A stretch of 64,000 nt of DNA from Crocodylus rhombifer (Eukaryota > Chordata > Crocodylia > Crocodylidae), in contig JAVSML010021679.1 in the NCBI GenBank assembly GCA_038503035.1, forward strand, positions 62,001 to 126,000, read 5' to 3'. A program made the translations under genes and the position numbers. Below the pieces are notes generated by a model, which made no database searches, was not told where the DNA came from, and was given only the letters and a program-made list of their open reading frames with translations. Of the stretch, positions 33,501 to 42,755 are shown piece after piece. Positions within the stretch are counted from its first letter, which is position 1. Each line of letters begins with the position of its first letter.

Positions 33501-33797
33501 GAAGAGAAGGACCTGACAACATCTGGAAGAGCAGCGAGGCTTGGGGCGTGCTAAAGGGGAGGTAGGAGGCACGCATAGCCCTTAAGGTTGGGGTGCACCG
33601 AGGCACCCCATATGGAACAGGGATAGTTCAGCATAATGCTGTGTATTAGGAGATAGAAGGCAGCCTCCCATAGAACCTTATATATACCAGCAAGATGTGG
33701 TGGGCGAGAATAGAGGGTGCTGGATCACCTAATTGGCATGGCAAGGGGACGCTAGTGTGATCATGGCCACTTCTGCGCCCCACCCTGTGACACCCTA

Positions 33798-34116
33798 CAT
33801 TGAGAGACTGCAGGAACTGAACCTGTTCAGGCTTCACAAGAGCAGGCTGAGGGGGGACCTGGTGACCGTCTATAAACTCACTAGGGGGGCCCAGAATGGT
33901 TTGGGAGAGACCTTGTTTCCCCTAAAGCCCCCTGGCATAACAAGGAATAATGGCCACAAGTTGTTGGAGAGGAGGTTTAGATTAGACATCCGTAAGAACT
34001 GCTTCACAGTTAGGGCGGCTAGGAACTGGAACCAACTTCCAAGGGAAGTGGTGCTGGCTCCTACCCTGGGGGTCTTTAAGAAGAGGCTTGATGCCTACCT
34101 GGCTGGAGTCATTTGA
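33798..34116 (+). pseudogene. CR1 ORF2 C-terminal tail (3' half of split copy)
   Basis: Frame with IERLQELNLFRLHKSRLRGD, LVTVYKLTRGAQ, NNGHKLLERRFRLDIRKNCF, WNQLPREVVLAPTLGVFKKR and a DAYLAGVI stop, the standard CR1 C-terminus. It directly continues the half at 31890-32344 once the LTR is removed. The downstream 3' UTR has GGGGGTCAGACTTGAAGATC and CCCTTCCGACCC. Confidence 0.9.
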
Positions 34117-34287
34117 GCCCAGTTTTTCTCCTGCCCAGGCAGGGGGTCAGACTTGAAGATCTACAAGGTCCCTTCCGACCCTACTTCTATAATTCTATGA
34201 TTATTTATGTGTCATCTTTGAACTATATTCCATATATATTGCAATTTTCTAAACAAAACTCATTGGCTTATTATTTGTGTTGGTGTT

Positions 34288-35258
34288 TGTCACAGGGCTC
34301 CTAGAGGGGCAGAGGCTGCCTGGGAAGAGGCCCAGAGAGAGAGACAGAAGCCCAGGTGCAGGTTACCAGGGCAACAAGCCAGAGGGTAAATTATCCTGCA
34401 CCTGAACATGATGAGCTAACCAGAAGAGGCAAGGCTCTGAGCCCATATAAACCCCAGGACCGGGCCCAGGGAGAGCAGTTCCCTGCCAACAGACAAGTGG
34501 AAAGGATCTCTCCCAGAGCAAGCAAAGGGGAGAGGCCTGTCTCCAGGATCAGCTTCCGATACTGTTAAGGGACGGCGCATTCCCCGGGAGGGTTTGTCTG
34601 AGGTTATAGCTGAGCAGCTTGAATTTGTTACAGCCCAGGGGCATGTGTTTTGTTTACTGTTGTATAAAACTGGTGGTTTGGGTGGGGCTATTAGTGGATG
34701 GAGGAGGCCTCATAGGGGACCCATGGCAGCATGGGGACCCCAGCACTAGAGACGGTGCAGCAGTTCGGGTGCACCAACCCCAGGGCCAGAGGGGGTGCAG
34801 AAGTTGGGGCATACTGACCCCAGTGCCAGTGAGGAGCCAAGCGAGATACAGCCACAAAGAGCCCAAGCGCCAGTGAGGCGCAGAGTGAGACAGGGCCGTG
34901 GAGGGCCCACAGAGGACAAGGGGGGCCCAATTATAACAAGGCCCAGACCAAACAACGTCAGTACCATCAGCGAGGCTTGGGGCATGGTAAAGGGACAGTT
35001 GGAACCATGCATATAGCCCTTAAGGCTAGGGTGCCCCAAAACACCCATTGTAAAATGGGACCCACAAGGGGTCCGGGATCCCACAAGGTCAGAGAGTACA
35101 GCAAACTGTGTCCAAGAGGACATAAAGGCACCTCCCAACTATATATTTTCCATCAAAGACATGGTGGGCAAGAATCGAGGGTGCCCATTGGGCCAACTTG
35201 GCATGGTAAGGGGCCTTGGGAGATCATGACTGTCCTTTAAGGACCCTGTCCCATGACA
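34288..35258 (+). mobile_element. Solo LTR, same family, 971 bp
   Basis: Starts TGTCACAGGGCTCC and ends CCCTGTCCCATGACA. The flanks are GTGTT (34283-34287) and GTATT (35259-35263), a 5-bp duplication with one mismatch. It shares with 32345-33792 the TATA-like region, a GGAGGCCTCA-GGGGA segment, a GGTGGGC(A/G)AGAAT-GAGGGTGC segment and the TTGGCATGG(T/C)AAGGGG end. It lacks the minisatellite. The ORFs on both strands are not conserved in the sister LTR. Confidence 0.85.
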
Positions 35259-35361
35259 GTATTATTAACAGTAGTGGCTGGAGTCCTCAATCAAGCTGTG
35301 GGCCAACTGAAAAGTGAGTTTAGAAAAGATGTACTCAAATATACTGGATTATGCACGTGCA

Positions 35362-35363
<2 letters not shown>

Positions 35364-35395
<32 letters not shown>
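35364..35395 (+). repeat. (GT)n microsatellite
   Basis: About 15 uninterrupted GT dinucleotides, likely polymorphic in length. Confidence 0.95.
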
Positions 35396-35396
<1 letters not shown>

Positions 35397-35429
35397 TTGT
35401 TGGTTGTAGCTATTTTGGTCTAAGGACAT

Positions 35430-35700
35430 AGGGAGACAAGGTTCTTTGGGTAAATGTGGTATCTTTTATTAGAATAGCTAAATAGTTGGAAAAACTGTCC
35501 TTTTCAAGCTTTCAGGCACAAACATCCTTCTTCAGGCATAGGGGGAATCTGCTGGTGATTCTCCCAATGACTGAAGACGGGTGTTTGTGCTTGAAAGCTT
35601 GCAAAGAACAATTTACACATTTACCCAAAGAACCTTGGCTGCCTATATATATATGTAAATGTGATCTTTTATTAGACCAACTAAGTAGAATGCATTTATT
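35430..35700 (+). repeat. Inverted copies of a dispersed repeat
   Basis: The segment TTCTTTGGGTAAATGTGGTA, TCTTTTATTAGAATAGCTAA and AAGCTTTCAGGCACAAACA is followed within 100 bp by its approximate reverse complement (TGTTTGTGCTTGAAAGCTTG, then ACATTTACCCAAAGAACCTT). This makes a hairpin with arms of roughly 90 bp. A third piece, ATCTTTTATTAGACCAACTA, is at 35668. It is related to the repeats at 15680 and 24056; the class is unknown to me. Confidence 0.6.
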
Positions 35701-35759
35701 ATCAGTGACTTGTAAGATGCCCCTCACCCTAGGCATTAATTGGGCTATTTCTTAAAAGG

Positions 35760-38180
35760 ATTCAGCAACTGAACACACAAAAAGCATAACTATAATTAAC
35801 AGGATTTTTCAATAATTATTGCTCATGAAACATGATAGAAGATCAGATATAAAAAGAAATGACTGTGCTTCATGGTGTTCTTTTTAATTTGATGAAAATT
35901 TTCAGTTAAAAATGCAAAAAAAAATGACAAATCTGATCAAATCAGTTAGAGCTGGAACACAAGAAAATCCAGGGGCATAAAAAGTATAAGGATAATACTA
36001 ATTATTTGTGCTGGTCTGTGGTCGCACACAAGGGGATATCACAGTGAAGACTGGCTCTGTTATAAGACTGCAAGTCATTCAGAAATCAATACTGGTGGGC
36101 ATCTCTAAAATAATGTGCAGGAAATAACATTCTAAACTAACTGCTCTCCTGATCTAAGCAGTACCTGTGATTCCAGGTGATGGAAGGATAATGGTGATAA
36201 TGGAGATGATGATACATATTGTATGCTTTGCCCCCTGTCATTTTAATTAGCAAATCATGATACAATATATTAATGGCTAATAGTAAACTTACTGGTAGAG
36301 AACAATAGACTGTTGTTTCCTTTCATTCTGAATAGAGTTTTTTGTTTATTAATATTGTAAACATTTTAGGCAATTTTATTCTCAGAGCATGTAGACAATT
36401 TTCTTTTCATGGCATGTAGACAAGATGGTTTCACTCCTGAAGCTATTTAACTGCATAAACAATTCACAAATGATGCCCCAGTACATAAGAATGTGAGGCA
36501 TGCAGACTTGTCTAGGAGGAATCACTGAAATAACATGTGTCCTAAAAGTCAACTTGCCATCACTGGGGAAATGGTGACATGTTTAAGGCACTGCTACTGA
36601 CATTGCATGCTGCTAATGAATGACAGTGCCAAAATGCCAGCACTTACCTTGTCACCGCCAAAGACTTACAATTAAATTGCCCCTTAAAGAACTGACAAGT
36701 GACGAAAGGGGTTTCAGTGAAGGTCATGAGTATCTAAGATTTCTATTCCCTTTGAACACCGCTGTAATTTCTGATTTGCCACAAAGAAATCACAAGACAA
36801 ATATCCTCTCATAACCCAGCGGTCTTCCCACAGAAATATTAAATTACTGAAGCACAGTTAGGATTTTTTCTATAGTATTAAGATGTACTGCATGGTGCCA
36901 CAAGGCTACACATTCAGTGTCCTAAATTGTATTTCTCCCATGTCCAGGGATATTATTATAAAGCTTAAGAAATATATTTATATGTTGCTTTAAAAAGAAC
37001 ACACAAGATGCTTTTCTGCTGGAAGAGACAGCAATTTATATCATTCCATAGGAAGGGAATGTAGGTACCGTGTAACAAAGGTTTGACTGATAATATGAGA
37101 TGAATGAATGTATGTCTTGTGCTGCTACTAAACCGGGCAAAATCTAGCAGTCTTATTTCTCTGTTCTTGTTCAGGCAAACTTCCCATTGACACATTCCCT
37201 ATGGTTTGGTCTCTTCAAGATTTAAAACTGCATTTCAGATTATCTCTTTTATTAAGTCCTCATCTTCCTTGCTATGCCAAGGGGTTAACACCTCCTAATG
37301 CAAGCACACACTTGCCAAACTGTATGTACATGAGTACCTTGGGTAAGTCACTGGGGCTAAAACTGAGCAACCAGTTTGATTTGTATCAGTATTTTGTGCA
37401 GCATCAGATCCAGACCTTACAGAGAGCAAAGCTCAATGTCCCACATTCAGTACTGTGAATTTTTCAAATTAACACTTTTCCTTGGAACAATTGCAACTGG
37501 CTTATTTGCCATTTAAACCTAGCATACAGATGGCTAGGCCATGCCTGTTTTAGATAAGAGTCATATCCTGACCTAATCACAGCCACATTAAACCAGTTGT
37601 CTATTGCCTGGGGTACTTGCAATGTGTATAGTCTACATTGTAGGGTCAAGAAGGGCAAGCAAGTTGAAACCTTTTATATTTTAGAGAAATCTGTACCTAA
37701 AAATGCTTGGAAGGGAAATAAGAGCATGGTAAAAGTGAAAAGTAAGTAGGAGGAAAGAGAAATGAAGTACTATCAGGCAACGAAGAAGAGTATTCAACTG
37801 AAGATATGCTATCTGAAAAGACATTGACATAGAAAAAATAGTAGAAGTTACATCTCTTGTGGTAGTGAGATATCTCACCAGTAATAGTAAGATTGTGTGA
37901 GGACATGGAGAAAATATCATTTCCAGGTAATGAAGAGAGCAAGTAAGAAGGAAACTGGGATCTATGAATTAGGCAGGAACACATCCTTGGAGAGTTTTAA
38001 AACAAGGAAGGCAGTCTGATTTTTGATTTTTCAATGAATGGCAGCCAGAGAACCCAGAGGGGAAAAAGGAAAAGAGAAATCCACACATGGTAAATGCTAG
38101 GTAAGTCTCTTCTGGAAGAGTCTCACAGTCTATAATGTTGATGACAGAGTAAGGCGTCCAACAGACTTCAGTGAAAGATG
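35760..38180. other. AT-rich unique sequence
   Basis: About 2.4 kb, AT-rich, with scattered ORFs below 100 codons and no recognised motif. Confidence 0.45.
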
Positions 38181-38186
38181 CAAAGG

Positions 38187-38535
38187 GATCTGATCCATGA
38201 TCCCAACAATCGTGTCCCCTGCCATACACATGTGGCGTGGCAGATGACACAATTGTGGGATCATGGATCAGATCCAAATTACACCCTTATTGCAAGTGCA
38301 AGGGGAGCCTTGGATCATGCTACCAATCTCAGTGCCTGGTGTGCATGTAGCTAGGAGTACCGGTCTGCTGATCGGCATTCCTGAGGTTGGAAGTGCCAAT
38401 CAGTAAGCTTGCACTCCCAGAGTTGAGAGCACAAGAAAGGCCTTCAAGGCTGTACTGTGTTCCTGAAGCTGGGAGCACCAATCAGCTGATCAACACTCCC
38501 AGTCCCAAGAGTGCATGGGCTACACATTCAATTTC
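38187..38535 (+). mobile_element. Foldback-type element, copy 2, with strong terminal hairpin
   Basis: 38187-38276 is a near-perfect hairpin: GGATCTGATCCATGATCCCA at the left, TGGGATCATGGATCAGATCC at the right, with CAATCGTGTC/GACACAATTG between. The 260 bp that follow match 24260-24490 in order (AGGGGAGCC, TCAGCTGATC, CTACACATTCAATT). It abuts the Harbinger remnant. The 184-codon ORF from 38387 crosses into that element and is not a gene. Confidence 0.65.
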
Positions 38536-39109
38536 AGTAAACCCATGCTGGACAGGCATCTACACATTCGGAGAAGTGGGAACAGATTTGCTACTCATGG
38601 CAGAAGTTTGCTCCCACTCCCTGGGGCCCTGCACCAGCCCTCTGCCACTGCCAGGGGGAGCTGGAGGCTCTAGCAACAGCTGCCTGTGGCTGGTGGCCAT
38701 CTTTAAAAGGCAGCTCCACATGCTGGGCCACCAACTCCCTTGCCCAGAGCAGCATGCAGAACATGGTGGCAGCACACAGCGGCTCTGTCATCACAGGCTC
38801 TGCCCGCTGCACCATGGCTGCTTTAGCTCCTGGCCCCAAGAGCGACGTCCTCTGCCACAGGCTCCTGCTGGCTACCATGCTGGCCCACCACAGGGACTGC
38901 CCCCTGGCCCAAGGCAGTCTCAGCCCTGCCACACTGTGTGATCACTTGGTCTGGCTCCCTGCAGCATCCCAGGCCCCCTGCCACAGCACTGCTGCCTCCC
39001 AGACTTCATGCTGCCACCCAAACCCTGGCAGGGACACTGAAGCTATGTACTTGAATGCCACCTTCAGGGCTGTCCACACCCTTTTGGGCCTCCAGTCCTG
39101 CTGCCTCCT

Positions 39110-39740
39110 GCCAGGCCAGCCAGGATGGTGGCTGCACATCATCCAGAATCCAGCTTGGAATGATGAGCAGTGACTTGAGTCCTTTCAGATGACCTGGGTC
39201 ACCTTCCAAGAGCTCCTAGAACAGCTCTGCCTGCACCTGGACTGTCAGGAAAACATCATGTGGCAGTCCTTCCCTGCAGACAACCAGCAAGCCACTGCCA
39301 TGCTCAGGCTGGCCACACCTGCCAACCTCCACTACATCAACCACCTCTTCAGCATGGGCAAGGTGACCATTGGGGAAGCCATCCTGGAGGTGCATGGCAC
39401 ACTCCAGGATGTGCTGGAGTACACTATGCTCCAGGCTCATGATCCCCTGACAGTGGTGGCAGGGTTCCATGCCCTGGGCTTCTCTTAGTGCAGCAGGGCC
39501 CTTGACAGGACCCACATGCCCATCACCTGTCCACCCTGTGGTGACCTCCTCTAGTGCAGCCAGCAGGGCTTCCACTCCATTGTGCTCTAGGCCATCATTG
39601 ATCATCATGATGCCTTCACCAAGGTGAGTACCAGCAGGGCAGGCAGAGCCCACAACATCCTGTGTTCTGTAACTCCAGCCTGCCAGCCCAGAGGTACCCT
39701 GTTTTGGCTCTGGATTTAGGACCTAGAGGCCTTGTTTTGG
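39110..39740 (+). pseudogene. Harbinger-type (HARBI1-like) transposase pseudogene
   Basis: This would cut and paste the element through a DDE nuclease fold. In one continuous + frame: PGWWLHIIQNPAWNDEQ, MTWVTFQELLEQLCLHLD, then an ATAMLRLATPANLHYINHLF-type helix region (39189-39488), VVAGFHALGFS, ALDRTHMPITCPP, SQQGFHSIVL and AIIDHHDAFTKV, then RAGRAHNIL. This matches the family pattern (LWRLATP, FPNC-GAIDGTHI-I-AP, G-FSV-LQA--DH-G-F-, GRAHDAR). The first catalytic Asp is present (ALDRTH), the second reads Asn (AHN) and the third region is gone. Stops interrupt the frame at about 39486, 39552 and 39588. Around 330 residues is the usual size; about 180 remain recognisable. Confidence 0.78.
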
Positions 39741-39774
39741 GTGGGGGGGGGACACATTCACCCTCCATTCTCTG

Positions 39775-40580
39775 ACAGACTGTGACCTTTCCATTCGATA
39801 ATAAGCAAATTTATTGATACACAGTGATAACAAAAAAGAAACATTACAAACAATCAAGCAATTCTATAGTTATCTACCAAATCCCAGGGTTGCCATCAGA
39901 GTCAAAGTATATCTGGCCAGGATGCAGTTTTCACTCTGAGAGTCTCTCTTAGGTGTCAGATATCAGCATGTCAGCAGTCTGAAGGTAGAATACCAAGGCC
40001 CACCCTCGCCCCCTCCAGTGGGGTGGATGAGAAGGGCTGGTGGTGTGCCTTCTGTCCATGGTGGCCTTGGGGACCCTTCTTGAGGGATGAGGATCCCTCT
40101 TGGGGAGGATGAGGAAAGACGGGGAGGAGATCCAGGGAGGGACCCAGGAAGAGGACTCTTTGTTACTCAGAGGTCTCTGCTTTTGTATTCTCCTTCCCTC
40201 TTGATGACTCCTGATGACTCTTCATCAGCAAATGTTGCTGGTTCATCTCTCCATGTTGTTGTCATATGTCCATATAGCTTATCACATGCACACATACTAA
40301 TTTGGTCTTTCCAGGCCATCTCCTAATTTAATCTGTTCCTCCAAAGCTGGGACTCAGCCCCCCTGCTCTGGGGCCTTGTTAGCTGGTGTCACCTTTATCT
40401 CATGTTATGGAACAGTGTGATACATGCCCCTTCTTCCTCAGACTGTGTGTATATCCATTGGCCTTGTTGTATTAGACATCCTGTCTGCTTCCACAGCTGT
40501 GTGAAACTCTGTATGTGAGACCCTGGATTTTTAGAATTCAATTAACCCATGCTGCCCATCCTGAACCATTCTAATACATA
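39775..40580. mobile_element. Unclassified ~800-bp insertion within the Harbinger remnant
   Basis: Base composition and content change here from the flanking GC-rich transposon sequence. On the - strand the edge reads CAATAAATTTGCTTATTATC, with an AATAAA signal, which suggests a reverse-oriented LTR. CAGACTGTG occurs at both 39777 and 40438, but no TG-CA ends with a clean duplication could be fixed. The two ORFs in it are short and featureless. Confidence 0.35.
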
Positions 40581-40584
40581 TATA

Positions 40585-40847
40585 CTGTAAAATCTTTGTT
40601 ATCCAGCATCCCCAGGATAAGGGGATTGCCCAGCAGGGGTTTTCAGATAACATGGATGGGGACGCATCACACACAGAGTGGAGAAGGGGGTGTGGCAGTG
40701 GCCACATGCAGGGTGGTGGATAGCGTTGGCAGCCATGTGCAAGCTTTTCCCTGCCCCCTTCCCCACCCCATGTCCTGCCAGCCAGCCAGAAATTCCAGTT
40801 AATAGAATTTCTTGTTACTTAAATGCCAGATAACAAAGATTTTATTG
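40585..40847. mobile_element. pogo/Tigger-like MITE, 263 bp
   Basis: Inverted ends CTGTAAAATCTTTGTTATCC and (reverse complement of right) CAATAAAATCTTTGTTATCT, each continuing into (C/T)AGCAT-like or GGCAT sequence, and flanked by TA at 40583-40584 and 40848-40849. TA duplication with a C-(A/T)GTAAAATCTTTGTTATCC terminus is typical of the Tc1/mariner pogo group. It is non-coding. Confidence 0.75.
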
Positions 40848-40899
40848 TATATACTTATAAGCCAATTCCCAAAAAGCAAACCTTTAAAAACCATTTTCT

Positions 40900-41295
40900 A
40901 AGCCAACACTCTGGGCCAAGATACCCACACCGGTGCTGCACCCCCAGCATGCCCCGGCTGCAAGTGTCCTGGGTGTGGCATGAAGTTCCGTTTGTGTGGA
41001 CTAAGGGGTGCCTGACCCAGTATGCCCTGATGCTGCTGATGGCCATGATATCCCAGGTGCACCTCTTAACCAGACATGGGAACCTGAGCTCTGACAGTAC
41101 ACAAGAAAAGCTTGCCCTGCCTTGCAACTTCAACATCCACCTGGAGGGCTTCCTGTAGCTGTGCTACATGCCCGTGCCTCCCACAGCTGAGGAGGACATG
41201 ACTACTGGCATCAACACATTCCTCAGCATGTGAGACCCATTTTCACCTAGCTGTGAGTCACAGGATGCTCAATAAAGTTTTGCACTGTCTCCTAC
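40900..41295 (+). other. Harbinger-associated 3' region with poly(A) signal
   Basis: Resumption of GC-rich transposon-like sequence. A frame with one internal stop reads LTQYALMLLMAMISQVHLLT and later NFNIHLEGFL, then LCYMPVPPTAEEDM and a final INTFLSM stop at about 41232. Forty bases later CAATAAAGTTTTGCACTG provides a poly(A) signal. It may be the 3' part of the + strand gene or a third ORF. I do not recognise the protein. Confidence 0.4.
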
Positions 41296-41819
41296 CTCCC
41301 TGTGTACTGTGGATGGGGGCTCTAGGGGCCTGAGAGAGCACAGGTGGGCCAGGCAGGGAGCAGAAGTAGGGGACAGGGCTGGATTGGGGTTGGGAGGGCC
41401 CTCCTCCCACTCTGGGGATTACCAGGTGACTGTAGCAGGCATGCCTGGCATCTTGAGGTGGTGCCTGCTGGTGGCAAGGATGCATGGCTCCCAGTGGTAT
41501 CCTGGTGTGAAGTGGTGTGGTGTCCAGCTCCCTGGGCAAGGGCCACCCTCCAGGGAGGAGCTGGAGCTGCTAGTGGCCAGCAGTGCCATGGCCAGCTTTG
41601 CCTCATGGGTGGGGCTGAGCAAGCAGAGCTAGTGAGGCAGGTGCTGGCCTGGTCTCTGGGAGCTGCTGGAGGAGGCCAGGGTGCAGAGCTCAGTTGGTCA
41701 GGTTCATGGCAGGCTGAATGGACCTCCCTTGGTGACATGTCACCACAGGTGATAGGCCACAGTGGAGGCTCAAGCAGGCCTCCCAAGTAAATGGGATGGC
41801 TCAAGCCAGGTTCCTGGGG

Positions 41820-42165
41820 TGGAAGGATATCATCCAGCTGCTGCATAAAGGGCATAGACTTGCAGGCAGCACCTGACTGGCCATTGTGGTCAGTGACCAT
41901 GACTCACTATCCCTGCAAGGCCTTGATCTTTATATGGCACTGGTATGTTGACTGGTTGGGTCCATACTCCCATATGCAGCCTGACAGGCCCTCATAGATG
42001 TGCACATTGAAGTACCTGCTCCACACAAACTGGGTGAGGACCTGAGCCTCAACCCACAGCACAATGAATTCCATAGTCTCCTCCTGGGACTCTTTGCAGT
42101 GCCAGAAGGCAGCATGCAGCATCAGGGAGTATGGCAGCATGGTGCATGGCGAGGGTGCACTAGGC
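41820..42165 (-). pseudogene. Myb/SANT-like (trihelix) DNA-binding protein of the Harbinger element
   Basis: Harbinger elements carry a second gene encoding a Myb/SANT-like protein that binds the transposon ends and brings in the transposase. On the - strand: TMEFIVLWVEAQVLTQFVWS, then NVHIYEGLSGCIWEYG, STYQCHIKIKALQG, two stop codons (near 41907), then VTDHNGQSGAACKSMPFMQQ and LDDIL. This follows the family pattern W---EV--LL-LW-E, N-H-YE-IA--M-E-G, W-QCR-KIK-LR, -(K/V)DHN--SG---K-CPF--ELD-IL closely. It is convergent with the transposase 2 kb away. The stops make it a pseudogene. The proline-rich ORF downstream (41322-41900) may be its C-terminal tail. Confidence 0.75.
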
Positions 42166-42587
42166 ACCAGAGGTGGGATTTAGGCAGGCTGCTGAGTGGC
42201 TTGTGACTAGATGGAGCAGAACCCAGTGGCCAGATGCTGGCTGCAGATGTCCCAGGACGCTGTCAGGCCTGGCAGGTGCCTGAAGCACCCAGTGGGACAT
42301 AAGCCTGTCAGCCATGTGGTGCTGCAGTGCCAGAGACTATCACTGGAGCCTAGGCAGGCTGTTGCAGCTTGCCTGGGGCCTCTGCTGTGTGATGCAGTGT
42401 CCCACAGCTGGCTGCAGGTGACCCAGGGCTCCAGTATCCCTGCAGGCCTGTAAGGGCCTTGGGCTGGGGCAGGCAAAGAGCAGTCCCAGCCTTGGATCTG
42501 GAGAAGTTCCCAGCCCTGGTGAACTGGGCTGGGCTGAGGGTGGCCCCCTGGAGGTGGGGCTGACTGGGAACAAATTTGCTCCTGGTC

Positions 42588-42755
42588 AGTGTCTACATGT
42601 GCGTTACTGTGCAGTAACTAACAAGTAGTAAATTTACTCATGATTAAAGCAAATTACTGTGCAGTAACCATCTGAATGTGTAGATCTGGACACTTATTAT
42701 GTAGTAATTTGCTCTACTGTACAGTAAAGCATCTCATGTAGATGCCCCCACAGCA
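42588..42755. mobile_element. Short Harbinger-like MITE at the edge of the remnant
   Basis: Left GTGTCTACATGTGCGTTACT, right (reverse complement) GGGGGCATCTACATGAGATG. Internal ACTGTGCAGTAAC motifs are the same as in 17118-17506. It abuts the right side of the Harbinger remnant, so it could be a nested insertion or the element's own subterminal region. Confidence 0.55.

Larger units (their letters stand above)
32345..33792 (+). mobile_element. Solo LTR of an endogenous retrovirus-like element, 1,448 bp
   Basis: Starts TGTCACAGGGGC and ends CCCTGTGACA, so it has perfect inverted TGTCACAGGG/CCCTGTGACA ends. It is flanked by CCCTA at 32340-32344 and 33793-33797, a perfect 5-bp duplication. A TATA-like TTTATAAA lies at 32478. 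No internal coding region accompanies it, so it is a solo LTR left by recombination. It is homologous at both ends to the 971-bp LTR at 34288, but it is longer because of two internal tandem arrays. The 335-codon - ORF across it is an artefact of those repeats. Confidence 0.88.
31856..34202 (+). mobile_element. CR1 LINE interrupted by a solo LTR
   Basis: A 5'-truncated + strand CR1 starts within the FADD motif (GCTGATGATACCAAAATTTG). It runs to 32344, is interrupted by an LTR, and resumes at 33793 to the 3' end TTCTATAATTCTATGATT near 34202. Its last octamers are ATTCTATG-like, unlike the AAACTATG type of the 7.6 kb copy, so it belongs to another CR1 subfamily. The CCCTA duplicated at both LTR flanks lies in the CR1 sequence GGGCAGACCCTA. 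Confidence 0.92.
38545..42587. mobile_element. PIF/Harbinger transposon remnant with two convergent genes
   Basis: A ~4-kb GC-rich region holding a + strand Harbinger transposase pseudogene (39110-39740) and a - strand Myb/SANT-like pseudogene (41820-42165). This is the two-gene set of PIF/Harbinger elements. A left end GGCATCTACACATTCGG at 38552 and a GGGAACA(G/A)ATTTGCT repeat near both edges (38578 and 42566) suggest the limits. The right end abuts a small MITE. The element was invaded by an ~800-bp insertion and a pogo-like MITE between the genes. The boundaries are approximate. Confidence 0.65.

Noticed and set aside
32599..33606. 335-codon ORF on the - strand with repeated LGLSRN/ACHATGAP-like blocks
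   Set aside because: It lies across the tandem arrays of a solo LTR; the repeats keep three frames open on both strands. The 971-bp sister LTR does not preserve it.
38387..38941. 184-codon + ORF as a host gene
   Set aside because: It crosses from a foldback element into the Harbinger remnant, and is matched by equally long ORFs on the other strand in GC-rich DNA.
39775..40580. Solo LTR with CAGAC duplication
   Set aside because: CAGACTGTG occurs at both 39777 and 40438, but the implied element lacks TG-CA ends. Kept only as an unclassified insertion.
41322..41900. 192-codon proline-rich - ORF and 148-codon + ORF as separate genes
   Set aside because: Low-complexity GC-rich frames inside a dead transposon. 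At best the - frame is the tail of the Myb-like protein.
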